Shown piece after piece: positions 10,986 through 22,248 of a stretch of 64,000 nt of DNA. Position numbers and translations under genes: made by a program. Within the stretch, counting starts at the first letter, position 1. Each line of letters opens with the position of its first letter. This DNA is from Palaemon carinicauda (Eukaryota > Arthropoda > Malacostraca > Decapoda > Palaemonidae), in NCBI RefSeq assembly GCF_036898095.1, contig NC_090763.1, forward strand, positions 53,722,968-53,786,967. The letters run 5' to 3'. Under the pieces are notes generated by a model. That model was not told the DNA's origin and ran no database searches. It was given only the letters and a program-made list of their open reading frames with translations.

Positions 10986-11838
10986 ACTTATTTTGGCCGA
11001 AGACAAAAGTGAGGTGTCTTTGACAGGATGGTGGGCGGGGCTACTCACCAATGCACACCACCTGTTGTCAACTAATTTGTTAACAAATTTAACAGCTGTT
11101 CTAGTCTGTGCCGAGTACATTCTCTACTTTACATGATGAAAGGTTTGTATATACGTAGAAACAAGTATAAAGCCATAACATCATTTAAAACTACGCTAGT
11201 AAGCTATTTGAAAAGTGAAATATTAGACACATTGCAAATAAATAAAGTAATCAAACAATTAGTCTCCACTGAAAAAAGCTTGGGTGTATAAAGTTTTCCT
11301 TGTAAAATTACAAAAAAAATTAAGTACTATATAGTTCAGAATAAAACATTAAGAGGAAAAGACACTGTTGTCAGTAACTGGATAATCATTACACAATTTA
11401 AGAAGATAATCTTATAATACTGTACAAATTTATCAAATGAGAGAACACAATTTAAGATAAAAACACACAGGCTTGACAGTAGGTGATTAAAGCGGCAGAG
11501 AAATTTGAACTTGTGATATCATAATTGTATGAATAATATACTTTGGTTACCATAAGAAAAAAATTAAATATCTGCACTTTCATTTCCTACAGAAATATGA
11601 TTATTGCTGTATTTTTAGCTTAACATTTTTAGAACCCTCCTATCATTAGACTCAAAGGATTACTGACAAAAATACTAGCTTTCTTTTATGGAAAAATACA
11701 CCATGAATGACATGTATTGATGAAATATAACTTACAAAAATTCCTGAGATATCAAATGAAAAAACAACTTGCTAATTGGCTACAAAGATATCTAATACCA
11801 ACTATTTCATAGAATTGATTAATATTTTGTAATCAAAC
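10986..11838. other. AT-rich intergenic or intronic DNA
   Basis: No coding or repeat signal was recognised. If the exon at 11839-12020 is real, this stretch would be its downstream intron. Confidence 0.4.
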
Positions 11839-12020
11839 CTTTGAAAAGTATGTGTATCATCGCCCTCTGGAGGTTTGACCGGTGGATACTTCTTGACGTA
11901 TAATATAGGCGGTGAAGTTGGAGGCGTATTGATGGGTGTAACATCACTGTCTTCTGCTCCATGATCCTCTCTTATTTCAAGACTGCTAAGCTCTTCAAGA
12001 TCTTCCTCCTCTTGGGTCAT
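11839..12020 (-). CDS. Possible first coding exon of an unidentified gene
   Basis: On the minus strand an ATG at 12018-12020 in a good context (GAAAC-ATG-A) opens a 60-codon acidic then proline-rich stretch. It includes E-E-E-D-L-E-E-L near the start and T-P-P-T-S-P-P-I-L-Y-V-K-K-Y-P-P-V later. A candidate splice donor (CAAAG|GTTTGA) follows at 11838. Without splicing the frame stops at 11802. The composition is unlike the surrounding AT-rich DNA and unlike the DIRS genes, which suggests a host exon. I do not recognise the protein and found no partner exon. A chance open frame is possible. Confidence 0.35.
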
Positions 12021-12176
12021 GTTTCCTTTCCACATCAGCCTAGGTTACCATTCTTGCAACAAGCTGGCCCAACTTTCATAACACCAACAGCATCTGCAAC
12101 AAGAACAAAAGTAGGCAGACAAATTTTATATGCTCTACTGTATAGTCAATTCTTTTTAGCAAGGCAGATTTACATC

Positions 12177-12299
12177 GACTTGCATGGGTGCCCTTTTAGC
12201 TCGGAAAAGTTTCCTGATCGCTGATTGTTTGGACGAGATAATTCTAACCAATCAGATAGCAGGAAACTTTTCCGAGCTAAAAGGGCACCGCTGCAAGTC
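12177..12299. repeat. Fold-back element (about 123 bp)
   Basis: Two long arms ('gtgcccttttagctcggaaa' and its inverse 'tttccgagctaaaagggcac') surround a short spacer. The outer ends 'gacttgca' and 'tgcaagtc' are also complementary. It may be a small MITE. No target duplication was identified. Confidence 0.75.
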
Positions 12300-12779
12300 T
12301 GTGCAAATGTGCCTCATTAAAAAAATTGAGTATAGTAACAAATTACTTAAACCTACTTCTCTGCTTTCAAAGTTTGCCTACTAAATGCATTATTGGCTAG
12401 CTTAACTCTCAACCTCTTAATAGATGAAAATTTACTAGAATATTAGTATGCCTTGCTTAAGATTAGATAAGGTAAATTAGAACACTAGCCTACTCATGAG
12501 AGGGGATGAATGTACAGTAATTTGCTGAGACAAGTGTAAAAATGTTATTTTTATTAGTAAAATAAATTTTTGAATATACTTACCCGATAATCATGTAGCT
12601 GTCAACTCCGTTGCCCGACAGAATTCTACGGGAGGGATACGCCAGCTATCACTATACTAGAAGGGGGTGTACTCACAAGCGCCACCTGTGGCCAGGTACT
12701 ACAGTACTTGTTGTTGACGCCACCTCACTTTTTCCTCGGTCCACTGGTTCTCTATGGGGAGGAAGGGTGGGTCAATTAA

Positions 12780-12872
12780 ATCATGATTATCGGGTAAGTA
12801 TATTCAAAAATTTATTTTACTAATGAAAATAACATTTTTCAATATCAAACTTACCCGATAATCATGTAGCTG
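12780..12872. repeat. DIRS-c internal complementary region
   Basis: Joined-termini palindrome with 'cgggtaagtatattc' and 'cttacccgataatcatgtag'. It differs by one base from the left terminus of the same copy (the ICR implies 'ttttcatt' where the end has 'tttttatt'). Confidence 0.8.
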
Positions 12873-13257
12873 ATTCACACCCAGGGGGTGGGTGAAAAAC
12901 CAGTGTACAAGACTAAAGGATAGCTAAGTATCCCGTATTTCATATAATCAGTTATCCACAATAACAATGAAATAATAAGTACCTGGTAAGGAAGTCGACT
13001 TGAACCGTTACTCTGCCTTTAATAAGATCGTCTTCCTTACTGAGCGCAGCGTTCCTCTTGGAAGGCTGAATCAACTCAAAGGTGCTAAAGTATACAGGGC
13101 TGCAACCCATACTAAAGGACCTCATCACAACCTTTAACCTCGGCGCTTCTCAAGAAAGAATTGACCACCCGCCAAATCAACAAGGATGTGGAAGGCTTCT
13201 TAGCCGACCGTACAACCCATAAAAAGTATTCAAGAGAAAGGTTAAAAGGTTATGGGA

Positions 13258-13575
13258 TTATGGGAATGTAGTGGCTGAGCCCTCGCCTACTACTGCATTC
13301 GTTGCTACGAATGGTCCCAGGGTGTAGCAGTACTCGTAAAGAGACTGGACATCTTTGAGATAGAATGATGCGAACACTGACTTGCTTCTCCAATAGGTTG
13401 CATCTATAACACTCTGCAGAGAATGGCTCTGTTTGAAGGCCACTGAAGTAGCCACAGCTCCCACTTCATGTGTCCTTACCTTCAGCAAAGCAAGGTCTTC
13501 TTCCTTCAGATGAGAATGTGTTTCTCTAATCAGAAGCCTGAATAGTAAGAAACTGAGTTCTTAGAACTTGGAAAA
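13258..13575 (-). pseudogene. DIRS-c tyrosine recombinase, C-terminal part split by DIRS-d
   Basis: An open stretch (13258-13488) keeps the H-E-V-G box, in which the second catalytic Arg of H-E-V-R is changed to Gly, and the active-site Tyr context FASFYLKD. A frame break near 13540 precedes the DIRS-d insertion. The N-terminal part lies at 20235-21090. Loss of the Arg, frameshifts and the insertion each rule out activity. Confidence 0.8.
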
Positions 13576-13812
13576 TGTTATTTTTATTAGTAAAATAAAT
13601 TTTTGAATATACTTACCCGATAATCATGTAGCTGTCAACTCCGTTGCCCGACAGAATTCTATGGAGGGATACGCCAGCTATCACAATACTAGAAGGGGGT
13701 GTACTTACCAGCGCCACCTGTGGCCAGGTACTCAAGTACTTCTTGTTGACACCTCCTCAATTATTCCTCGGTCCACTGGTTCTCTATGGGGAGGAAGGGA
13801 GGGTCGATTAAA

Positions 13813-13906
13813 TCATGATTATCGGGTAAGTATATTCAAAAATTTATTTTACTAATAAAAATAACATTTTTCAATATTAAACTTACCCGATAATCATGTA
13901 GCTGAT
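13813..13906. repeat. DIRS-d internal complementary region
   Basis: Joined-termini palindrome whose left-end half matches this copy's own terminus (TTTTTATTAGT). Confidence 0.8.
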
Positions 13907-14289
13907 TCACACCCAGGGGGGTGGGTGAAAACCAGTGTACAAGATTAAAGGATAGCTAAGTATCCCGTATTTCATATAATCAGTTATCCACAATAACAAT
14001 GAAATAATAAGTACCTGGTAAGGAAGTCGACTTGAACCGTTACTCTGCCTTTAATAAGATCGTCTTCCTTACTGAGCGCAGCGTTCCTCTTGGGAGGCTG
14101 AATCAACTCAAAGGTGCTAAAGTATACAGGGCTGCAACCCATACTAAAGGACCTCATCACAACCTTTAACCTCGGCGCTTCTCAAGAAAGAATTGACCAC
14201 CCGCCAAATCAACAAGGATGTGGAAGGCTTCTTAGCCGACCGTACAACCCATAAAAAGTATTCAAGAGAAAGGTTAAAAGGTTATGGGA

Positions 14290-15456
14290 TTATGGGAATG
14301 TAGTGGCTGAGCCCTCGCCTACTACTGCATTCGTTGCTACGAATGGTCCCAGGGTGTAGCAGTACTCGTAAAGAGACTGGACATCTTTGAGATAGAATGA
14401 TGCGAACACTGACTTGCTTCTCCAATAGGTTGCATCCATAACACTCTGCAGAGAATGGCTCTGTTTGAAGGCCACTGAAGTAGCCACAGCTCCCACTTCA
14501 TGTGTCCTTACCTTCAGCAAAGCAAGGTCTTCTTCCTTCAGATGAGAATGTGTTTCTCTAATCAGAAGCCTGAATAGTAAGAAACTGAGTTCTTAGAACT
14601 TGGAAAAGAAGGTTTCTTGATAGCACACTATAAGGCTTCTGATTGTCCTTGTAAAGGTTAAGACCTTTTTAGATAGTACCTAAGAGCTCTAACTGGGCAA
14701 AGTACTCTCTTCAGATCATTCCCCACCAAGTTGGACAGGCTTGGGATCTCGAACGACTTAGGCCAAGGACGTGAAGGAAGCTCGTTAGCAAAAACCGAGC
14801 TGCAAGGAACATGTAGCCGTTTCAGATGTGAAAACAATGATCCTGCTGAAGGCGTGGATCTCACTTACTCTTTTAGCTGTTGTCAAGCACACGAGGAAAA
14901 GAGTTTTTAATGTGAGGTCCTAAAAAGAGGCTGATTGGAGAGGTTCAAATCTTGATGACATAAGGAACCTTAGGACCACGTCTAGATTCCAGCCTGGAGT
15001 GGACAACCGACGTTCCTTTGAGGTCTCAAAAGACCTAGGGAGGTCCTGTAGATCTTTGTTGGTGGAAAGATCCAAGCCTCTGTGGCGGAAAACCGCTGCC
15101 AACATACTTCTGTAACCCTTGATCGTAGGAGCTGAAAGGGATCTTACTTTCCTTAGATATAACAGGAAGTCAGCAATCTGGGTTACAGTGGTACTGGTTG
15201 AGGAAACTGCATTGGTCTTGTACCAGCTACGGAAGACTTCCCCTATAGACTGATAGATTCTGAGAGTGGATGTTCTCCTTGCTTTGGCAATCGCTCTGGC
15301 TGCCTCCTTCGAAAAGCCCCTAGCTCTTGAGAGTCTTTCGAAAGTCTGAAGGCAGTCAGACGAAGAGCGTGGAGGATTGGGTGTACCTTCTTTACGTGAT
15401 GTAGACTTAGAAGGTTCACTCTTAGAGGAAGAGTCCTGGGAATGTCGACCAGCCAT
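14290..15456 (-). pseudogene. DIRS-d tyrosine recombinase, frameshifted
   Basis: The frame start equivalent is at 15454-15456. The N-terminal region (MAGRHSQDSSS, then SLSAPTIKGYRS) is open to about 14920. Breaks follow near 14925, 14800, 14660 and 14565. The box H-E-V-G lacks the second catalytic Arg, as in DIRS-c. The Tyr context FASFYLKD is kept. The shared H-E-V-G change shows that c and d descend from an already defective master, so recombinase must have come from another copy. Confidence 0.8.
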
Positions 15457-16612
15457 TGCAGTACCTCTAAGAACCATTCTCTCGCGGGCCAGAGCGGAGC
15501 CAACCAACGTCAGCCGTGTCCCTTTGTGAGAGGAGAACTTCTGAAGTACCCTGTTGACAATCTTGAACGGCGGGAATGCATACAGGTCGAGATGGAACCA
15601 ATCCAGCAGAAAAGCATCCACGTGAACTGCTGCTGGGTCTGGAATCGGAGAACAATACAACAGGAGTCTCTAGGTTATCGAGGTAGTGAACAGATCTATG
15701 GTTGGCTGACCCCACAGGGCCCAAAGTCTGCTGCAAACATTCTTGAGAAGGGTCCACTCTGTGGGGATGACCTGACCCTTCCGTCTGAGGTGATCTGCCA
15801 TGACATTCATACCGCCCTGAATGAACCTCGTTACCAGTTAGCTTTCGATCTTTAGACCAGATGAGTAGGTCCCTTGCGATCTAGAACAACTTCCACGAAA
15901 GAGTCCCTCCCTGCTTGAAGATGTAAGCCAGGGCTGTGGTGTTGTCAGAGTCCACCTCCACCACCTTGTTAAGCTGGAGGGACTTGAAGTTTATCAAGGC
16001 CAGAATAACCGCCAACAACTCCTTGCAATTGATGTGAAGTGTCCTTTGCTCCTGATTCCATGTTCCCGAGCATTCTTGTCCGTCCAAAGTCGCACCCCAG
16101 CCCGTGTCTGATGCGTCCGAGAGGAGACGGCGGTCGTGTTTCTGAACAGCCAAAGGTAGACTTCCTTGAGAAGAAAGCTGTTCTTACACCACGCGAGAGA
16201 AGACCTCCTCTCTTCGGAAACAGGAACTGAGACCGTCTCTAGCGTCATGTCCTTTATCCAGAGAGCAGCTAGATGATACTGAAGGGGGGGGGGAGGTGGA
16301 GTCTCCCTAACACGATGAACAGGGCCAGCGATGAAAGTGTCCCTGTTAGACTCATCCACTACCTGACTGAGCATCGGTTCCTTCTCAGCATGCTCTGGAT
16401 GCATTCTAGGGCTTGGAAGATCCTTGGGGCCGACGGAAAAGTCCGAAAAGCTCGACTCTGAAGATCCATACCCAAGGAGACAATGGTCTGGGATGGGACG
16501 AGCTGAGACTCCTCAAAATTGACCAGGAGGCCCAGTTCCTTGGTCAGATCCAAAGTCCATTTGAAAATCTCCAGACAGCGACGACTTGTGGGAGCTCTTA
16601 AAAGCCAGTCGT
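14920..16612 (-). pseudogene. DIRS-d truncated RT, RNase H and methyltransferase-like region
   Basis: Starts at the S-D-D-W remnant of RT motif C at the deletion junction. The RT thumb is open to 16359. RNase H (FSDASDTGWG, CKELLAV, DSDNTTA) is at 15881-16153. A stretch with CSPIPDPAAV at 14920-15660 is the methyltransferase-like tail continuing in frame with recombinase sequence. RT motifs A and B are deleted. Confidence 0.78.
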
Positions 16613-18950
16613 CTGACGGAGCCGGACACAAGATCATGGTACTGCTGCACAGTCTGTGAACTGTCAATCATGGGCAAGCGAGGAAGTACAGTGACAACCC
16701 GAATCTGTCTAGACTGTCTGGGTCGTACAGACAAACTCCTTATCGGGTTGCTGAGGTTGCCGCACTGCGTCACAACAAGTCACTTCTGTTGGTTGTTGAA
16801 CGTCTTCCCCGTGACACATTGACTCCGTAAACAAAAAAATCCTCTAACAAGGACTAAGCTTGGACTGCATGTCTTGTAACACAGCTCAAGGTCTATGGGA
16901 GCAGGTGTGGTAACAGACGGGATTAGCGACTGAAGTGGAACCATTACCTTCCCTGGAAGCATGTTATGCTTAAATAAAAGTCCATAGGAGGCTATGCAGC
17001 TAAAGGCTCCCTCCAAATGACAGAGTCCTCAAGGGAATATCAGAAGGAGGGAGAAAAGAACTTTCTCATCTACAGGGACCATATCCTAGAAAAGCTAAGT
17101 TCTCTCAGTGAGGGTTCACTGGTGCAAAAGCAGCAGACTAGAAGGCAACGTTATGAAACTGCTTGACAGTCTAGTGAGTTGGCAACAACCAAAGAAGCAT
17201 GCGGTAAGGAATGCAGAGCATGTTGTATGCAGAGTATGCTGTATGCAGAGCATGCTGTATGTAGAGCATGTTGTATGCAGAGCATGCTGAATGCAGAGCA
17301 TGCTGTATGCAGAGCATGTTGTATGCAGAGCATGCTGAATGCAGAGCATGCTGTATGCAGAGCATGTTGTATGCAGAGCATGCTGTATGCAGAGCATGCT
17401 GTATGTAGAGCATGTTGTATGCAGAGCATGCTGAATGCAGAGCATGCTGTATGCAGAGCATGTAGTATGCAGAGCATGCTGTAAGCAGAGCATGTAAGGT
17501 AAGCAGAGCGTGTGCATGGCGTTTAACATTTCTCAGAAATTCCATGACCAGTGCTAGAGTGCTTTATGCATGCTTGCATGGGGTTTTAATATCAACATAA
17601 TATATACCTTACATTCATAACTCATGATTCATATTTTTGCCATATTTTGCGATATTGTTAAAAATATATTGCCAGGAATACAAATATATTTTTATAAGTA
17701 ATACAAATAACCTCCATTATCATAAGGTTTGAAAATGGAGGTAAGGTATGCTGAACAGCAGAGTCAGAACGAGCTGGAACAACAATAGTTGTGGTTTCCT
17801 CTTCAAGACTCTGTTGAGGGAACACCTGAGGCTCAGTCTGCAAAGGCTGATCAAAGGAAGTAGCAGAAGGTAGGCGCATGGGTGGAGGAGGCTGACTCCT
17901 GGCATGAGTGGCTGAACTCAAGGGTTGCGCTTGCTGAGTGGTTGGCGGATGCGCAGTAGCAAGTTCCTGAGGAACGAGTTGAGGTTCCTGCGGTGTGAGC
18001 TGAGAGCGAAAAGGTAGTGGCTGCGCAGAACGCAGTAAAAATCTCGCAAGTTGAGGCTCCTGAGGCGCAAGGCTAAGGTGTTGAGGTGCTTGCCTTGAGG
18101 AGGGTTGAGCTCGCTGCAGCGAGAGCTGAGGAGACTGACTCATGGACGGGAGAGGTTGTTGTACCTCAACCGAGTGTTGCATCACTGGTGGAGCAGCAAG
18201 TGGAGGCGGAGGAAGAGAGGTATAATCCTCCTGATCCCATTGTAAAGGTTGCCTTAAGGAAGGCGGAGGCTGAACACCACTGGGAACAGCAAACTCAGAA
18301 CGTGGCTCAACATCGTACGCCTGGCAGGTGGTACTGCGATCAGGCGGAGCGAGCGCAGGCGGAGCGAGCGCAGGCTGAGGGAGTGTAGGCGGAGGCGGAG
18401 GCGCAACACTCTCAGCCCGACACTCACGCATCAAGTCCGAAAGCTGTGCTTGCATGGACTGTAGTAGAGTCCACTTGGGGTCGGCAGAAACTACAGTAGG
18501 CTGAGGTAAAGCCTTAACAGTCGAGCTCTGTTGTGGCAGAACCTTACTCCTCTTAGGCGGAGTGCATTCAACTGATGACTGAGGAGAGTCAGAGCTAACC
18601 CAATGACTGCATCCGGGTTGTTGAACTCTAACTTCGTACGTCTGGCATAGGTCTGGACTTTACGTTTAAGAGGTCTTGAGACCTGAGACCAGCGTTTTCT
18701 CCCCTAAATTTCTTCTGCAGACGAGCAAAATAAGGGCTCAATCGTCTGCGGGTGGGAGTGACGGTCTCGGTAAGACACGCCCACAACCACCGAGGATACT
18801 TCTGTGCGCCGATCAAGGCCTGCTGAACCCTTCTGCCCTTCGACATTGCTTCTCCCCTGGGCTTGGGAGCTTGCAAGAGGTCCCGGACTGGGAGGACGAC
18901 TGGCGCGCACAGAAGTACCCTCACGCACAACACTGACACACTTTGCGCTA
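16613..18950 (-). pseudogene. DIRS-d gag-derived region
   Basis: Carries the same gag remnants as DIRS-b: the S-P-G-P-L-A-S-S-Q block near 18830-18900, an M-Q-A-Q-L helix near 18440 and a Q/P-rich stretch (17658-18455 open). An AT-rich insert of about 170 bp (17586-17745) is shared with DIRS-c but absent from DIRS-b at about 4540. The gag Cys cluster is missing. Confidence 0.7.
17210..17510. repeat. 16-bp minisatellite in DIRS-d
   Basis: About 19 copies of the 'tgcagagcatgctgta' unit. The unit length is not a multiple of three, so every frame reads as the same 16-residue cycle and all three minus-strand frames are open. Confidence 0.88.
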
Positions 18951-20040
18951 ATCACTTATCACTTTGATTTTCTGTTTGCACTTATTTCACTGAACTCGAA
19001 ACTTTAAGTGGTTTGTACCTGAAACACGCAATTCTATCCTTTCTCAAAAGTTAGTAATTGCGAAAACAGAATTACAATGTAACAGAAAAATCTAATGAAA
19101 GATAAATAATTCAGTGGCTGGAAAGAGACTAAACACTAGATCACTCTAGAAACGTTTACCTTCTTCCCCTAAAGAGACTAGGGAGAAGAGCAAAAACGAT
19201 AACAACGTTACTCGCTTGAATGAAACGTTTATCCTCCTCTTTCTCCCTCCGTCTCTATCTCTCTCTCTCTCTCTCTCTCTTGACTTAGAACCTGAGAGAA
19301 GAGCCCAATCATATATATCGTTAAAACATATTATTGTTAAAGGAAAAAACTGAAATATTTCCCAAAATGAAAAGTTCCTTTATTAGGATTAAAACCATTA
19401 AGTTAAGAAAGAATGAACAAAACGCTAGACACGGTTACTCTTACTGCAACGTGAAACCGTGAATATTCTCTCTCTATCGTAACGATAGAGCGCAAGTTGA
19501 ACGTTCTGAATGTCAACAACTGCAGAGACAAAACAAAACGTTAGTTCAACTTTGAAAACAGTACGAGACTATCAAAGAAATTCTTTCAAAGACATTAAAA
19601 TAGCATAATATGTTAACAGGTAAAACCAAAATGACGGGCTCAATGTTAATTAACTTCGGTACCAAGAAAAGACCGCCTACTATTAGGAAGGTCGAATATA
19701 AACAAATATAAAAATTAATTTTACTAAGTTTATAATAAAAGGAAGTTAATCGAAGAGGCCTATAAGAGGCGGAGAGATATAAAATAAATCTATAACTTTT
19801 GTTAAGCAAAATTAAGAAAGAGAGTCTATACTCTCTTAGACACCAACACTTCCGTCTAAGGGAAGGGTCGGCCATTAAAAAGTGAAAGAGAGTTCATACT
19901 CTCTTCGTCACCATAATTAATCAAATTAATTCCAAAAGCTAACTAAGCTAATATAGAAGTTTCCAGTAAAGCGACAGCCGAAATCAAAGAGAAATACTTC
20001 ACCAAAGTCGTGAAAATACTCCAAAAACATAAGCGTATCC
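18951..20040. other. DIRS-d AT-rich 5' non-coding region with CT microsatellite
   Basis: Homologous to 6260-7339 of DIRS-b, with a CT run at about 19255-19280. No coding signal was found. Confidence 0.7.
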
Positions 20041-20234
20041 CAGAACGTCTTGCCGGAAGCACGACAGAGGAATAATTGAGGAGGTGTCAACAAGAAGTAC
20101 TTGAGTACCTGGCCACAGGTGGCGCTGGTAAGTACACCCCCTTCTAGTATTGTGATAGCTGGCGTATCCCTCCATTGAATTCTGTCGGGCAACGGAGTTG
20201 ACAGCTACATGATTATCGGGTAAGTTTAATATTG
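20041..20234. repeat. DIRS-d right inverted terminal repeat
   Basis: Inverse of 13610-13780, ending 'taagtttaatattg' before the A-run. Confidence 0.85.
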
Positions 20235-21090
20235 AAAAAGAAGGTTTCTTGATAGCACACTATAAGGCTTCTGATTGTCCTTGTAAAGGTTAAGACCTTT
20301 TTAGATAGTACCTAAGAGCTCTAACTGGGCAAAGTACTCTCTCCAGTTCATTCCCCACCAAGTTGGACAGGCTTGGGATCTCGAACGACTTAGGCCAAGG
20401 ACGTGAAGGAAGCTCGTTTAGCAAAAACCGAGCTGCAAGGAACATGTAGCCGTTTCAGATGTGAAAACAATGATCCTGCTGAAGGCGTGGATCTCACTTA
20501 CTCTTTTAGCTGTTGTCAAGCACACGAGGAAAAGAGTTTTTAATGTGAGGTCCTAAAAAGAGGCTGATTGGAGAGGTTCAAATCTTGATGACATAAGGAA
20601 CCTTAGGACCACGTCTAGATTCCAGCCTGGAGTGGACAACCGACGTTCCTTTGAGGTCTCAAAAGACCTAGGGAGGTCCTGTAGATCTTTGTTGGTGGAA
20701 AGATCCAAGCCTCTGTGGCGGAAAACCGCTGCCAACATACTTCTGTAACCCTTGATCGTAGGAGCTGAAAGGGATCTTACTTTCCTTAGATATAACAGGA
20801 AGTCAGCAATCTGGGTTACAGTGGTACTGGTTGAGGAAACTGCATTGGTCTTGTACCAGCTACGGAAGACTTCCCCTTGAGACTGATAGATTCTGAGAGT
20901 GGATGTTCTCCTTGCTTTGGCAATCGCTCTGGCTGCCTCCTTCGAAAAGCCCCTAGCTCTTGAGAGTCTTTCGAAAGTCTGAAGGCAGTCAGACGAAGAG
21001 CGTGGAGGTTCGGGTGTACCTTCTTTACGTGAGGTAGACGTAGAAGGTTCACTCCTAGAGGAAGAGTCCTGGGAATGTCGACCAGCCATT
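20235..21090 (-). pseudogene. DIRS-c tyrosine recombinase, N-terminal part
   Basis: The start equivalent is at 21087-21089 and the frame is open to 20553 (MAGRHSQDSSS; SLSAPTIKGYRS). A frame break near 20560 precedes the part with the first catalytic Arg, then the gene is cut by DIRS-d. The rest is at 13258-13575. Confidence 0.78.
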
Positions 21091-22248
21091 GCAGTACTGT
21101 ACCTCTAAGAACCATTCTCTCGCGGGCCAGAGCGGAGCCAACCAACGTCAGCCGTGTCCCTTTGCGAGAGGAGAACTTCTGAAGTACCCTGTTGACAATC
21201 TTGAACGGCGGGAATGCATACAGGTCGAGATGGAACCAATCCAGCAGAAAAGCATCCACGTGAACTGCTGCTGGGTCTGGAATCGGAGAACAATACAATA
21301 GGAGTCTCTAGGTTATCGAGGTAGCGAACAGATCTATGGTTGGCTGACCCCACAGGGCCCAAAGTCTGCTGCAAACATTCTTGTGAAGGGTCCACTCTGT
21401 GGGGATGACCTGACCCTTCCGGCTGAGGTGATCTGCCATGACATTCATACCGCCCTGAATGAACCTCGTTACCAGCGTGAGCTTTCGATCTTTAGACCAG
21501 ATGAGGAGGTCCCTTGCGATCTAGAACAACTTCACGAAAGAGTCCCTCCCTGCTTGAAGGTGTAAGCCAGGGCTGTGGTGTTGTCAGAGTCCACCTCCAC
21601 CACTTTGTTAAGCTGGAGGGACTTGAAGTTTATCAAGGCCAGAAGAACCGCCAACAACTCCTGCAATTGATGTGAAGTGTCCTTTGCTCCTGATTCCATG
21701 TTCTCGATCATTCCTGTCCGTCCAAAGTCGCACCCCAGCCCGTGTCTGATGTGTCCGAGAGGAGACGGCGGTCGGGTTTCTGAACAGCCAAAGGTAGACT
21801 TCCTTGAGAAGAAAGCTGTTCTTACACCACGCGAGAGAAGACCTCCTCTCTTCGGAAACAGGAACTGAGACCGTCTCTAGCGTCATGTCCTTTATCCAGT
21901 GAGCAGCTAGATGATACTGAAGGGGGGGAGGTGGATTCTCCCTAACACGATGAACAGGGCCAGCGATGAAAGTGTCCCTGTTAGACTCATCCACTACCTG
22001 ACTGAGCATCGGTTCCTTCTCAGCATGCTCTGGATGCATTCTAGGGCTTGGAAGATCCTTGGGGCCGACGGAAAAGCCCGAAAAGCTCGACTCTGAAGAT
22101 CCATACCCAGGGAGACAATGGTCTGGGATGGGATGAGCTGAGACTCCTCAAAATTGACCAGGAGGCCCAGTTCCTTGGTCAGATCCATAGTCCATCTGAG
22201 AATCTCCAGACAGCGACGACTTGTGGGAGCTCTTAAAAGCCAGTCGTC
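20816..22248 (-). pseudogene. DIRS-c truncated RT, RNase H and methyltransferase-like region
   Basis: Same organisation as DIRS-d. The RT remnant starts at S-D-D-W near 22248. RNase H sequence lies around 21600-21790, with frame breaks near 21540-21660. The methyltransferase-like tail (CSPIPDPAAV) is open at 20816-21298. Confidence 0.75.

Larger units (their letters stand above)
12543..13575 (-). mobile_element. DIRS-c, outer element, 3' segment
   Basis: The left terminus TGTTAT... follows an A-run (12538-12542). The segment carries the terminal repeat, the ICR, the 3' non-coding region and the recombinase C-terminus, then stops in mid-gene at an A-run where DIRS-d begins. The continuation is at 20235, where the same gene sequence resumes ('agaaggtttcttgatagcac'). 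Confidence 0.88.
13576..20234 (-). mobile_element. DIRS-d, non-autonomous copy nested in DIRS-c
   Basis: A full-length copy of 6.66 kb runs from TGTTAT... (13576) to ...ATTG (20234). The flanks are 'ttgg' plus AAAA on the left and AAAAA plus 'gaagg' on the right. The uninterrupted target can be read inside DIRS-d itself at 14590-14610 ('cttggaaaagaaggtttctt'), so the insertion point is known to the base within the A-run. Its sequence is nearly identical to DIRS-c, so the insertion is recent. Confidence 0.9.

Noticed and set aside
17210..17510. Regular short repeats as a possible CRISPR array
   Set aside because: Units are contiguous with no unique spacers, in a eukaryotic transposon.
17116..17545. 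Three overlapping Cys/His-rich open frames on the minus strand, similar at 4142-4501 and 22752-23166
   Set aside because: They are frames through the 16-bp minisatellite, which yields the same cyclic peptide in each frame. They are not metal-binding proteins.
12543..20234. Two DIRS left ends about 1 kb apart read as a simple tandem duplication
   Set aside because: The gene cut at 13575 resumes exactly at 20235, and the outer ends share a private variant. Nested insertion explains all joints.
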